Assembly (NCBI GenBank): GCA_012521035.1
Contig: JAAYND010000299.1
Location: 1 to 22,965, forward strand
Origin: Methanomicrobiales archaeon
GTDB taxonomy: Archaea > Halobacteriota > Methanomicrobia > Methanomicrobiales > Methanoculleaceae
Direction: 5' to 3'
DNA length: 22,965 bases
Below the pieces are notes generated by a model. It had not been told where the DNA came from, did not search any database, and was given only the letters and a program-made list of their open reading frames with translations. Shown here piece after piece: positions 1-7,169 of the stretch; the first letter of the stretch is position 1; each line of letters begins with the position of its first letter. The position numbers and the translations under genes were made by a program.

Positions 1-60
1 GGTTACTTGTTCGGTTACTTGTTCGGTTACTTGTTCGGTTACTTGTTCGGTTACTTGTTC
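1..60 (-). repeat. Five perfect tandem copies of a 12-bp unit inside a coding region
   Basis: The unit is GGTTACTTGTTC on the plus strand, repeated five times without mismatch and running off the window edge, so the true copy number is at least five. Read on the minus strand it encodes Glu-Gln-Val-Thr per unit. Because 12 is a multiple of three, gain or loss of units changes the linker length of the regulator without shifting frame. Confidence 0.97.
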
Positions 61-1251
61 CCCAGACTCTTCTACAATTTCGTGTATACTTCCAGGTGAG
101 ACTTTCTCCGCAAAAAAGACAGTAAACCGAACTTTCATCCCGATCTCTTCGAGCGTAGGTTCAGGCAGGTTCTGCTTCTCTGCCTCGTCCAGGATGCGAC
201 GAAACCCGCTACCCCATTGTTCAATCAGACCCAGTTCCCGGAACACACGGGCGATAACACGGTTGCGAATTTTGGATACACCCTGTTTCACATCCTCGAT
301 AGTCATGCCTGGGAGTAAAATGCCCGGATTTTCTATCTCGACCCGGTCATCATATATGGCAACCCGCAGAGGCGCACCAATCTGCGAATAATCAGCATGT
401 ACAACGGCGTTGATGACCGCTTCACGCACAATGGTCATGGGGACGCTCCAGACATCGCGACGGCGAATATCCGAAAGGTCAGCCCCTTTCATCGCATGCT
501 TTTTGATAAACTCAATAACCCGCTCGACAGCGATAGGCAGATGCTCACGAATCTCGGTGTGGTCGAAGATGACACTTTTTGTCGTACCTGCGAAACGCCC
601 ACACTGTATCCAGGCATCGGGAAAATATTCCTCACGTTCTCTGCCGAAAAGTAGCACTCCACCGATGGTCGGAACAAGCCTCCCCTGTACCGGTGCGAGC
701 AGTTTCAGTGTGATCAACTCCTTCTCGTTCAGCTCTCGCTGCCCCGTAAAGAGTGCCCGGGCGGCTGCCAGATCCAGTGCATCTGCGGTCACCTCAGGCA
801 GAGGTAGCTCATCAAAGGCTGTTCCTGTAGCACTCCGCTCTAACTCTGCGATAAGTTCCTTGTCGGCTTTTCTGTTCGTTGAACCAAGGCGAACATACAC
901 GCCGGTAAAAGGGCCTTCTTTCTTTATCCAATGAGGTCGAGAACCACTGGGATATACTTCCACCCCGAGCAGAGTTTTGTCCTCAACAGCGATCAATTCC
1001 ACATTGGGCACAAGCCGTGGCTCGATGTTGTCAGCAATAAGGCTGCATAGCCGTTCTTCCGCATCCAGCGGATCTGCAATCCCCAGAGCTTTCTTCGAGT
1101 CATCCTCCACTCCGATAACCAGACGCCCACCGGCTGTGTTGGCAAATGCAACCAGTGTTTTAAGGATGTTCCTGGGTGATGAGATATCTCGCTTGAACTC
1201 CAGCGTTTTTCCTTCATGCATCGAGAGCAGCTGGGTGATAGGGGAACTCAT
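1..1251 (-). CDS. AlbA_2/Schlafen-type ATP-binding transcriptional regulator, 3' end cut by window edge
   Basis: I translated this directly; 417 codons are open and no stop is reached. The N-terminus carries an AlbA_2 (Schlafen AAA_4-like, putative DNA-binding) domain with GKTLEFKRDI near residues 14-23 and LVAFANTAGGRLVIGVEDD after it. Near residue 275 REAVINAVVHADYS and the following NPG and LGLIEQWGSGFRRI blocks match the GHKL/HATPase_c_4 domain of the family often called 'RecG-like ATP-binding' regulators. The visible end is a run of EQVT repeats; in this family such a linker usually leads to a C-terminal winged helix, which would lie outside the window. The ATG is preceded by GGAGGT four bases upstream, which fixes the start. 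The role is probably DNA-binding, ATP-sensing regulation. The target is unknown, though such proteins are common in defence and toxin-antitoxin neighbourhoods. Confidence 0.85.
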   Translation of the reverse strand, partial: MSSPITQLLSMHEGKTLEFKRDISSPRNILKTLVAFANTAGGRLVIGVEDDSKKALGIADPLDAEERLCSLIADNIEPRLVPNVELIAVEDKTLLGVEVYPSGSRPHWIKKEGPFTGVYVRLGSTNRKADKELIAELERSATGTAFDELPLPEVTADALDLAAARALFTGQRELNEKELITLKLLAPVQGRLVPTIGGVLLFGREREEYFPDAWIQCGRFAGTTKSVIFDHTEIREHLPIAVERVIEFIKKHAMKGADLSDIRRRDVWSVPMTIVREAVINAVVHADYSQIGAPLRVAIYDDRVEIENPGILLPGMTIEDVKQGVSKIRNRVIARVFRELGLIEQWGSGFRRILDEAEKQNLPEPTLEEIGMKVRFTVFFAEKVSPGSIHEIVEESGEQVTEQVTEQVTEQVTEQVT

Positions 1252-1704
1252 CAGACCTCCATCCAGGTAATGGCGGCTGGTTTCAATTTTCTATCTACAG
1301 GGTGAGGCGACTTCATTATCTGAACGGTTTAGACTACTCACTCATTAAACTGAGGGGTGTAAGGTGAAAGTAACCAGAACCAATAGGTAACAATCCCTCC
1401 TGGAAGGCGGGAACATAATGGCAAAGGAAACATTCTTTTTTACCGAGGACTGCCGGGTACATCCCATATGACAGGATATTGACTTTGATGACCAATCAAC
1501 CCCGAGAGGGTTGCCTGGATGACCGACGAAAAGACTACCGGAGAACTCGTCTACGAGACGAAACGGGATGTGAGGCGGATCTGTGAGATGCGGCGGGCCG
1601 TAGGGTCAGGGGGGAACAGGGGTTATCAACGCTCGGCGCCGGGGCGGGCGGGGTCGACGGCGAGGGGGTGGGGAGAGCGGTTGCGTGAACTCCCCCATCT
1701 CTCC
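1252..1704. other. Intergenic stretch with no convincing gene
   Basis: This 450-bp stretch separates the AlbA_2 regulator, whose promoter must lie at its left end, from the stop of the ADP-ribosylglycohydrolase gene. A plus-strand ORF starts at 1519 behind a weak AGAGGG. Its first 28 or so residues (MTDEKTTGELVYETKRDV and onward) look protein-like, but the rest is low-complexity Gly/Arg/Pro sequence that runs into the antisense of the next gene. It may be the 5' stump of a lost gene. A 17-codon ORF at about 1418 has no support. I see no RNA gene or strong hairpin. Confidence 0.45.
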
Positions 1705-2643
1705 TCAGTGCCGCGGGGACCCGGTGCCATGCCGCATGAGTTCCTGGGCATATGACTCGATGAGGTCACGCCGGGCGAGGCATGCCAGCCACGGTGCGGG
1801 GATCGCTGCCGCCCCGTAGTATGCCCCCGCGAGTTGTCCATAGATGGCGCCGGTGGTGTCGGCATCGTCGCCCAGGTTCACCGCCAGGAGGCAGCCTTCT
1901 TCGAAGGTCCCGCTCCGGGAGAACGCCCAGAGCGCCGCCTCCAGCGCCTCCACGACATAACCGCCGCCCCGGATCTCCGGAGGTTCTCTGTGGAGGTAGG
2001 AGCCGGCCGCGACCCGGTCGACCTCGCCGGAGAGAGGGTGGTCCTGCCAGTATCCGGTGAGAGGGGCGTACCGCGCCGAGAGGAGTTCCTCCTTCGGGGC
2101 ACCGGCGAGAGCGCCGAGGATCAGCCCCCCGAAGTACCGGCAGGCGTCGACGGCCAGGGGGTGGGCGTGGGTGGTGCGGGAACTCTCGCCAGAGGCCTCG
2201 ATGCCCCTGGCCGGGTCGCCGGCGTAGAAGAGGGGCACCGGTGCAAGGCGCATCAGGGAGCCGTTCCCTGCCGACCGCTCGTCGGTCAGGCCGGGGAAGG
2301 GTTCGCGGGAGAGACTGAAGCGCTGGAGGGCCTTTCGGGTCGTCGTCCCGATATCAAAGCAGCGTCCGTTAGAACTCAGGTGGCCTTCCCTGAACCAGCG
2401 GCAGTACCGCTCCAGCTGGTCGACGGGGTCGAACCCCCGCTTCTCGATGAGGCTCTCGGCGAGGCAGAGGGCGAGGGAGGTGTCGTCGGTCCACTCCCCG
2501 GGCTCGAGGTCGAACGGCCCGCCGCCGACCATCCCGGTGATGGGCGCGAACGTCCCGGGCGGCCTGAACTCAAGCGTCGTGCCGAGGGCGTCGCCCACGG
2601 CCAGGCCGAGGAGGCAACCCCGGTAACGGTCGAGGGGGTCCAT
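1705..2643 (-). CDS. ADP-ribosylglycohydrolase (ARH/DraG family)
   Basis: The 312-residue product has the hallmarks of the all-helical, dinuclear-metal ADP-ribosylglycohydrolases, which remove ADP-ribose from modified proteins or nucleic acids. It opens with RYRGCLLGLAVGDALG, has the metal motif EWTDDTSLALCLAES, GNGSLMRLAP in the middle, and GDDADTTGAIYGQLAGA near the C-terminus. All expected Asp/Thr metal ligands are visible and the length is normal. I chose the ATG directly before DPLDRYRG. The same frame stays open upstream for 188 codons, but that part is antisense to the Fic remnant and has no family similarity. No Shine-Dalgarno or clear TATA box lies before this ATG, and only about 50 bp separate it from the Fic remnant, so its native promoter may have been lost at a recombination junction. 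Confidence 0.88.
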   Translation of the reverse strand: MDPLDRYRGCLLGLAVGDALGTTLEFRPPGTFAPITGMVGGGPFDLEPGEWTDDTSLALCLAESLIEKRGFDPVDQLERYCRWFREGHLSSNGRCFDIGTTTRKALQRFSLSREPFPGLTDERSAGNGSLMRLAPVPLFYAGDPARGIEASGESSRTTHAHPLAVDACRYFGGLILGALAGAPKEELLSARYAPLTGYWQDHPLSGEVDRVAAGSYLHREPPEIRGGGYVVEALEAALWAFSRSGTFEEGCLLAVNLGDDADTTGAIYGQLAGAYYGAAAIPAPWLACLARRDLIESYAQELMRHGTGSPRH

Positions 2644-2694
2644 GGGGGGCGTTTGGGCGTCCGGGAGGAAAGGGGTTGTGATCCGGGATGGGGC

Positions 2695-2985
2695 GTCCCG
2701 AACCCGCGGCTCCTCGACCTGTATGACGAGATGAAGCGGACGGTGCCGGAGGTGACCCGGTCGCAGTATGCGATCGCCGCGATCGATGCGCTCTTCGGGG
2801 CGCCGGTCTTCAGTTCGGCCGAGTTTTACGAGCAGACCGGAATCCCGAAGAAGACGGCGAACCGGATCCTCCAGCAGCTCCGGGAGCAGGAGATCATCGC
2901 CGTCCTCGAGGAAGGCGGGGGGCGGCGTGCCGCGACCTACGTCTTTCCTCGCCTGATCGCCATCACCGAGGGGGACCGGTTGTGA
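2695..2985 (+). pseudogene. C-terminal winged-helix remnant of a Fic family protein
   Basis: From NPRLLDLYDEMKRTVPEV the plus-strand frame encodes SQYAIAAIDALFGAPVFSS, GIPKKTANRILQQLREQEI, then an EGGGRRAATYVFPRLI-type ending before TGA. This is the typical C-terminus of Fic-domain AMP transferases, where a winged helix follows the catalytic domain. Nothing upstream in this frame encodes the Fic core motif HxFx(D/E)GNGRxxR; that DNA is the antisense of the glycohydrolase gene, though the frame happens to stay open. I read it as a 3' fragment left after the rest was deleted or replaced, with the breakpoint between about 2644 and 2700. The left boundary is approximate. Expression as a stand-alone DNA-binding domain is possible, but I see no start with a ribosome binding site. 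Confidence 0.72.
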
Positions 2986-3008
2986 GTATTCTGGTACCGG
3001 CAAACAGA

Positions 3009-3045
3009 TTTGTGGATATCGGATCGGGGTTTCGATATCCACAAA
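3009..3045. promoter_or_regulatory. 13-bp perfect inverted repeat, operator-like
   Basis: Arms TTTGTGGATATCG (3009-3021) and CGATATCCACAAA (3033-3045) are perfect complements around an 11-bp spacer. It lies just after the Fic remnant stop and belongs to a larger family of TTTGTG/CACAAA half-sites continuing to 3108. No T-run follows it, so an operator fits better than a terminator. Confidence 0.7.
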
Positions 3046-3062
3046 CCTTATTCCAAGAAGCG

Positions 3063-3108
3063 TTTGTGGGTCACAAAACGTATTATATGGCCCACAAAAA
3101 TATTTGTG
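3063..3108 (+). promoter_or_regulatory. TATA box embedded in four TTTGTG/CACAAA half-sites
   Basis: TTTGTGGG (3063-3070) and CCCACAAA (3091-3098) form a perfect 8-bp inverted repeat spanning TATTATAT (3081-3088). Within it TTTGTG-GGT-CACAAA (3063-3077) and CACAAA-AATA-TTTGTG (3093-3108) are smaller perfect palindromes. An ATG follows at 3113, about 25 bases after the TATA element, the geometry of an archaeal leaderless promoter. Binding to these sites would occlude the TATA box, which suggests repression or autoregulation. The regulator is unknown. Confidence 0.62.
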
Positions 3109-3112
3109 AGAC

Positions 3113-3226
3113 ATGGGCGACCCAGAACGATCGGACCCGACCGGCCGGTGGGGTTTGCGAGCGGGGGTGGCGGCTCTCGGGCCGAGAGGGCCGGGGAGGA
3201 GCGGCATACCTCTCTCCCCTCAGTAA
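3113..3226 (+). CDS. 37-residue ORF behind an operator-flanked promoter, possibly a truncated gene
   Basis: The ATG sits about 25 bases downstream of the TATTATAT element in the half-site cluster, as expected for a leaderless transcript. The product begins MGDPERSDPTGRWGLRAG and ends at TAA seven bases into the 3' end of convergent hsdR. I recognise no family. The composition is rich in Gly, Arg and Pro, as in many chance ORFs of GC-rich DNA. The well-formed promoter is the only argument for it. It may be the 5' stump of a gene, perhaps a repressor or a Fic-linked gene, whose body was lost when the restriction island arrived. Confidence 0.25.
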   Translation: MGDPERSDPTGRWGLRAGVAALGPRGPGRSGIPLSPQ

Positions 3227-6129
3227 TACTGCCTGATGTACTCAAACGCCCGATCAAAGAGATCCTGGTCCTGCTGCAACTGATACTTCCGGAGCGCCTT
3301 TCTGAGCGCCTTCTTGACCTCCCGCTCGCCTGGGTTGCTCTGCTGCCACCCCTCAAACCTGACGCCCCGCACCAGGGAGTCAATATCGTTGACGATCCGC
3401 TCGATGATGATGGGGGTCGTGTCCGTCCTAGTCTCCTCGAAGAGTTCTGTCAGCGCTGCTTTCGCTCTCTTCTGTTCGTCGAGTGGTTCGACCTGTTTCT
3501 CGGCCTCGACAACGTCGCGGGCCAGCTGGATCAACTGCCTCAAATATTCGAGGCTATCGATGAATCCCTGCTCGTATCGTTCCTTGATGAGTTCAAGCCG
3601 CTCTCCGAGTTGGACAAAAACCGGGTTACTTGCGTGCTTGCGGAGGCGCTTGACGATCCGGATCTCCAGCTTCTTGCCTTTCTTCGGGTCCTTGCTGTCG
3701 AGCAGATCCCTGACGGTATCTTCGTCGATGACGATCTCGTCGAAGTCGTCGCTGATCCCGACGACGTGAACATTCTCGTTGATGATCTCGATCGTCTTCG
3801 CGCCGAGTTTCTGCCAGAGGAGCGGCCCTATGACATTGACCGGTTTGACCGATTCGTAGACCTGGGTGAGCCACCGGTAGGTCTCTTTGTGGGGTGCGAG
3901 GTCGGGGTCCGGGGATATCGCCTCCCAGAGTTTCGCAAGAACCCCATAATCCGCGGCGAATGCGTCCCGCCTCTCGTTCGTCGGGATGCACTCCTGTGCG
4001 GCAATAAGCCCCTCCCAGCCGCCGTTATTGATGTCCACGCCCGGAAAGTGGGCAAGGCAATCGGCAACCGCCTGCGGGAGTTGCTCTTTGAGTTCCCCTA
4101 CGTTGGTGATGACGCTCCTCATCCGCTGCTCATCGAAGGCGAGGGCAGCGGCAACCTCGTCGAAGACCCCGATGTAGTCCACAATGAGCCCGTGGGACTT
4201 CTGCTGGAAGGGGCGATTCGTCCGGCAGATGGCCTGCAGCAGGGTGTGGTTCTTCATCAGTTTGTCGAGGTACATCGTCTGCAGAATGGGTGCATCAAAC
4301 CCGGTGAGGAGTTTTGAGGTGACGATGACGACCTGCAGCGGGTCGAGCGGGTCGCGGAACCGGTCGAGGAGCCGTTCTTCGTCGTCCTTGCTCCTGTCCC
4401 ACCTCTGTTTCCACTCATCCGGGTCGCCCCGCGCAAGGGTCATGACGATCTCGGAGACATCTTCAGGGAGGAGGAGGTCGAGCGCCTGTTTGTACTGGAC
4501 GCAGGCCTGCCGGTCGTAGCAGACGACCATCGCCTTGTAGCCGTTCGGCTCGACGTGCTGCCGGAAGTGCTTCACGATATCTCCGGCAACCTTCTCGATC
4601 CGCTCCTGGTTGTGGACGAAGTTCACCATCCGGGCGGCGCGTCGGGTGAGCTCGCTCCGTTCGTCTTCCTCCAGTTGATCGGTCAGATCGTCAAACGCTG
4701 CATCGATGCTCTCCCGGTCGATGTGGTACTCGATGAGCCGCGGCTCGAAGTGGAGCGGCAGCGTGGCCCTGTCGCGGAGGGCGTCTTCGGGCGAGTAGAT
4801 GCTGAGGTAGCCGTTTGCATCCTCAGCGGCGCCGAACGCCCGGAAGGTGTTCCGGTCGACCTCGTTGATGGGGGTTCCGGTCAGGCCGAAGAGGAACGCG
4901 TTCGGGAGGGCTTCTCGCATCCGCTGCCCGAGATCGCCTTCCTGGGTGCGGTGCGCCTCGTCGCAGAGGAGGATGATGTTGCTGCGGGTATTGAGGACGC
5001 CGCCGGCCTCGGCAAACTTGTGGATGGTGGTGATGATGACCTTCCGGGTGTCCTGGGAGAGCAGCCGGTGCAGGTCTTCCCGGCTCGCGGCGTTGACGGT
5101 GTTCGGGATATCTGCCGCGTTGAATGTGGCGCTGATCTGGGTGTCGAGGTCGGTCCTATCGACGACGACGATGACCGTAGGGTTCCTCAGGGCGGGGTGG
5201 AGGCGGAGTTTCTGCGCCGCAAAGACCATCAGGAACGACTTGCCGGAGCCCTGGAAGTGCCAGATCAGCCCTTTCCTCACCCGGCCGTCGGCGACCCGCC
5301 GCACGATCTTGTTCGCGGCGTCGTATTGCTGGTGCCGGCAGATGACCTTGATCTTCCGGTTCTTCTTGTCGGTCGCAAAGAGACTGAAGTTTTTGAGGAT
5401 GTCGAGCACCGTTTCCGGCGCAAGGAGGCTCATGGCGGTCTCGATGACGTCGGCGAGCGGGGAAGGACCCGCCGGGTCCTCCTCGCGCCAGGGCGCCCAG
5501 ATCTCCGGCGGTGCCCGGACCGCTCCGTAGTAGAAGGTCTTACCCTCGGTTGCGAACGAGAAGACGTTCGGGACGAAGAGCGCCGGGACGTTCTGCTCGT
5601 AGTCTTCGTGGATCTGGCGGGCAGCGTCGAGCCAGGTCACTGCCGGCCGGGTGGGTGTCTTGCACTCCCCGATGACGAGCGGGATGCCGTTGACGAGGAG
5701 CACGTTGTCGGCCCGCCGGGTGACGGCGCCGGCAAACGAGTATTCGGTGGTGGTGACGAAGTGATTGGTCTCCAGATTCGCACAGTCGATGATGGTGACG
5801 GGTACGTGCCGGTAGTTCTCGCCGAACGGCATCGAGAGCCCGCCGCAGACGATCTCGGCGAACCGTTCGTTGGATCTGACAAGCCCTTCGCTCTGGACGC
5901 TGAGGAGGATGGTGCGGAGTTTGTAGATGACCTCGTCGGCACGGTCGGGCCGGGCTGCTATCTCGGGGTTCAGCCGGATGAGCGCTTCTCTGAGGTAGGG
6001 TTCGACCAGGACGTCGCCCTCGGATCGCGGGAGGCGCGTTCGCGGGATGTATTCCCAGCCGATCCTCTGGGGGTGATCCCGAATACCGTCGCGGATGGTG
6101 TTTGCTTCGTCAAAACTCATGCGAGTCAT
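3220..6129 (-). CDS. hsdR: Type I restriction enzyme, R (endonuclease/translocase) subunit
   Basis: The 969-residue product is the motor and nuclease subunit of a type I restriction enzyme. The N-terminal PD-(D/E)xK nuclease is seen as ADNVLLVNGIPLVIGECKTP around residues 140-158, with Asp and ECK in place. The SF2 translocase follows: Walker A FQGSGKS near 292-298, DEAH in LLCDEAHRTQEG near 389, and LTGTPI near 416, then the C-terminal helicase and helical regions. Length is normal and no frame is broken, so it should be active. The first ATG (MTRMSF) is chosen; a second lies three codons later. It is on the same strand as hsdM/hsdS but about 4.7 kb downstream of hsdS, separated by cargo genes and with its own upstream spacer, so it is probably expressed independently. 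It converges on the plus-strand promoter cluster. Confidence 0.95.
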   Translation of the reverse strand: MTRMSFDEANTIRDGIRDHPQRIGWEYIPRTRLPRSEGDVLVEPYLREALIRLNPEIAARPDRADEVIYKLRTILLSVQSEGLVRSNERFAEIVCGGLSMPFGENYRHVPVTIIDCANLETNHFVTTTEYSFAGAVTRRADNVLLVNGIPLVIGECKTPTRPAVTWLDAARQIHEDYEQNVPALFVPNVFSFATEGKTFYYGAVRAPPEIWAPWREEDPAGPSPLADVIETAMSLLAPETVLDILKNFSLFATDKKNRKIKVICRHQQYDAANKIVRRVADGRVRKGLIWHFQGSGKSFLMVFAAQKLRLHPALRNPTVIVVVDRTDLDTQISATFNAADIPNTVNAASREDLHRLLSQDTRKVIITTIHKFAEAGGVLNTRSNIILLCDEAHRTQEGDLGQRMREALPNAFLFGLTGTPINEVDRNTFRAFGAAEDANGYLSIYSPEDALRDRATLPLHFEPRLIEYHIDRESIDAAFDDLTDQLEEDERSELTRRAARMVNFVHNQERIEKVAGDIVKHFRQHVEPNGYKAMVVCYDRQACVQYKQALDLLLPEDVSEIVMTLARGDPDEWKQRWDRSKDDEERLLDRFRDPLDPLQVVIVTSKLLTGFDAPILQTMYLDKLMKNHTLLQAICRTNRPFQQKSHGLIVDYIGVFDEVAAALAFDEQRMRSVITNVGELKEQLPQAVADCLAHFPGVDINNGGWEGLIAAQECIPTNERRDAFAADYGVLAKLWEAISPDPDLAPHKETYRWLTQVYESVKPVNVIGPLLWQKLGAKTIEIINENVHVVGISDDFDEIVIDEDTVRDLLDSKDPKKGKKLEIRIVKRLRKHASNPVFVQLGERLELIKERYEQGFIDSLEYLRQLIQLARDVVEAEKQVEPLDEQKRAKAALTELFEETRTDTTPIIIERIVNDIDSLVRGVRFEGWQQSNPGEREVKKALRKALRKYQLQQDQDLFDRAFEYIRQYY

Positions 6130-6143
6130 CCCGGTTGGTGAAA

Positions 6144-6162
6144 ATAACCTCTGAAAGGTTAT
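6144..6162 (-). promoter_or_regulatory. Inverted repeat upstream of hsdR
   Basis: ATAACCT (6144-6150) and AGGTTAT (6156-6162) are perfect 7-bp arms around CTGAA, 15-33 bases before the hsdR start. An ACTATAACC stretch on the minus strand overlaps it and could be the TATA element. The position suits a repressor site delaying restriction until modification is in place. That role is inference. Confidence 0.45.
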
Positions 6163-6224
6163 AGTAGAGAGAATCGAGGCAGGGGAATAAGATATTTTCG
6201 ATATGGTTCTGTGTTTTCGATGGA

Positions 6225-6599
6225 TCAGGTCAGAGCATCAATGACCTTCCAAGCCTCACTAATAGAGGTGCGTACGTACTGTGACAGATCGGTTATTTTC
6301 AAGAGTGGTTCGTTATAATCACAATCTTTACGCCACTGATGAAGGCGACTGAGATAGCGAGTGATCTCTGCCATGTCTTTGTCTTTGAACCAGATTCTCA
6401 ATGCACTATGATCGGCGCCGGTACTATTTGGGACATATTGCCCGGTATCCTTCGCATAATTCTCAGCGTGACGGTAAGCCCCATAATATGCCCGGCTTAC
6501 AGAGCAACGATATGCAGCTTCCTGCAGGGCCTCATTAGTATCGCCTTGTTCTTTGAGATATTCGGCAATCTCGACGAATTGCGCCCAGCAAAAAGTCAT
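6225..6599 (-). CDS. HEPN-domain protein, third gene of a three-gene operon
   Basis: This 124-residue helical protein contains AAYRCSVSRAYYGAYRHAENYA (residues about 28-49) and, later, HQWRKDCDYN. These two blocks match the SRxYYAxxHA and R-x3-DY signatures of UPF0332-like HEPN proteins. HEPN proteins are often ribonucleases, or partners of nucleotidyltransferases, in toxin-antitoxin and defence systems. The canonical R-x4-H motif is not obvious here (RKDCDY instead), so catalytic activity is uncertain. It starts two bases after the stop of the 188-residue gene and is clearly co-transcribed with it. No MNT-type nucleotidyltransferase is next to it; the upstream genes occupy the place such a partner would have. 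Confidence 0.72.
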   Translation of the reverse strand: MTFCWAQFVEIAEYLKEQGDTNEALQEAAYRCSVSRAYYGAYRHAENYAKDTGQYVPNSTGADHSALRIWFKDKDMAEITRYLSRLHQWRKDCDYNEPLLKITDLSQYVRTSISEAWKVIDALT

Positions 6600-6601
6600 G
6601 G

Positions 6602-7168
6602 TTATATAGAGGGGGGTTTGTAGTCTGTGGTCAGGAGGAGCCAGCCGGACAGACCCTTTAGGCCTGGCTCGTAGAGATCGCAGATTCTATCCATCCTTGC
6701 GATGATGTCGTCATCATACTTCTTCTGCCTGACATAGAGGGTCAGGTAACGGTCACCACTTTCGGGATCATGGAAAATATCGAGGGTGATCTCCGAGGTG
6801 CCGCCGAACTCCTCCACAGTCATTGAACAGGCGTACATGACCACATCATAGAGACCAGGGTTCTGGATGAGATAGTCAATTACCTCCCCTGGATGGGGAA
6901 ACGCAAATCCGAGAATATCTTTCAGTCCTAGGAGTGACACTTCTATGGCAGGGTATATGCTGGCGCTGTCCTGCCAATATTCATTTAGGGCGAGTTTCTG
7001 CTCGACAAATTCGCAATATTCCAGACTGATATTACTGAACAGATCGTTAAGGAGCCTTGTAAATCTGTTTATTGATGAAAAATGTGAGATGTCTTCATCG
7101 AAATATGATACATACCTGTATCCCCCTCGAGGCCCCTCAAATGGGTTGACAAAGGAATTATATGCCAT
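6602..7168 (-). CDS. Conserved-looking hypothetical protein, middle gene of the TIGR04255-HEPN operon
   Basis: I do not recognise the family of this 188-residue soluble protein. It has no signal peptide or membrane segment. The C-terminal half has alternating strand-like sequence (SEITLDIFHDPESGDRYLTL and YVRQKKYDDDIIARMDRI) resembling an alpha/beta fold, while the N-terminal part is helical and acidic. It begins one base after the stop of the TIGR04255-like gene, and a GGAGGAG ribosome binding site for it lies inside the last codons of that gene, so translation is coupled. The tight spacing on both sides suggests that the three products act together. It could be an antitoxin or bridging subunit, but nothing in the sequence decides this. 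Confidence 0.72.
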   Translation of the reverse strand: MAYNSFVNPFEGPRGGYRYVSYFDEDISHFSSINRFTRLLNDLFSNISLEYCEFVEQKLALNEYWQDSASIYPAIEVSLLGLKDILGFAFPHPGEVIDYLIQNPGLYDVVMYACSMTVEEFGGTSEITLDIFHDPESGDRYLTLYVRQKKYDDDIIARMDRICDLYEPGLKGLSGWLLLTTDYKPPSI

Positions 7169-7169
7169 T

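Noticed and set aside
1..60. CRISPR array
   Set aside because: The repeats are 12 bp with no spacers and are coding.
1834..2700. Plus-strand frame open through the glycohydrolase gene into the Fic remnant
   Set aside because: It is antisense to a well-conserved glycohydrolase and has no family similarity before about 2695; GC-rich codon bias keeps the opposite frame open.
2644..3207. Upstream 188-codon extension of the glycohydrolase
   Set aside because: The added residues are antisense to the Fic tail and the TTTGTG half-sites, and the family starts at RYRGCLLGLAVGDALG.
4555..6141. 528-codon plus-strand frame
   Set aside because: It is antisense to the conserved nuclease and helicase motifs of hsdR.
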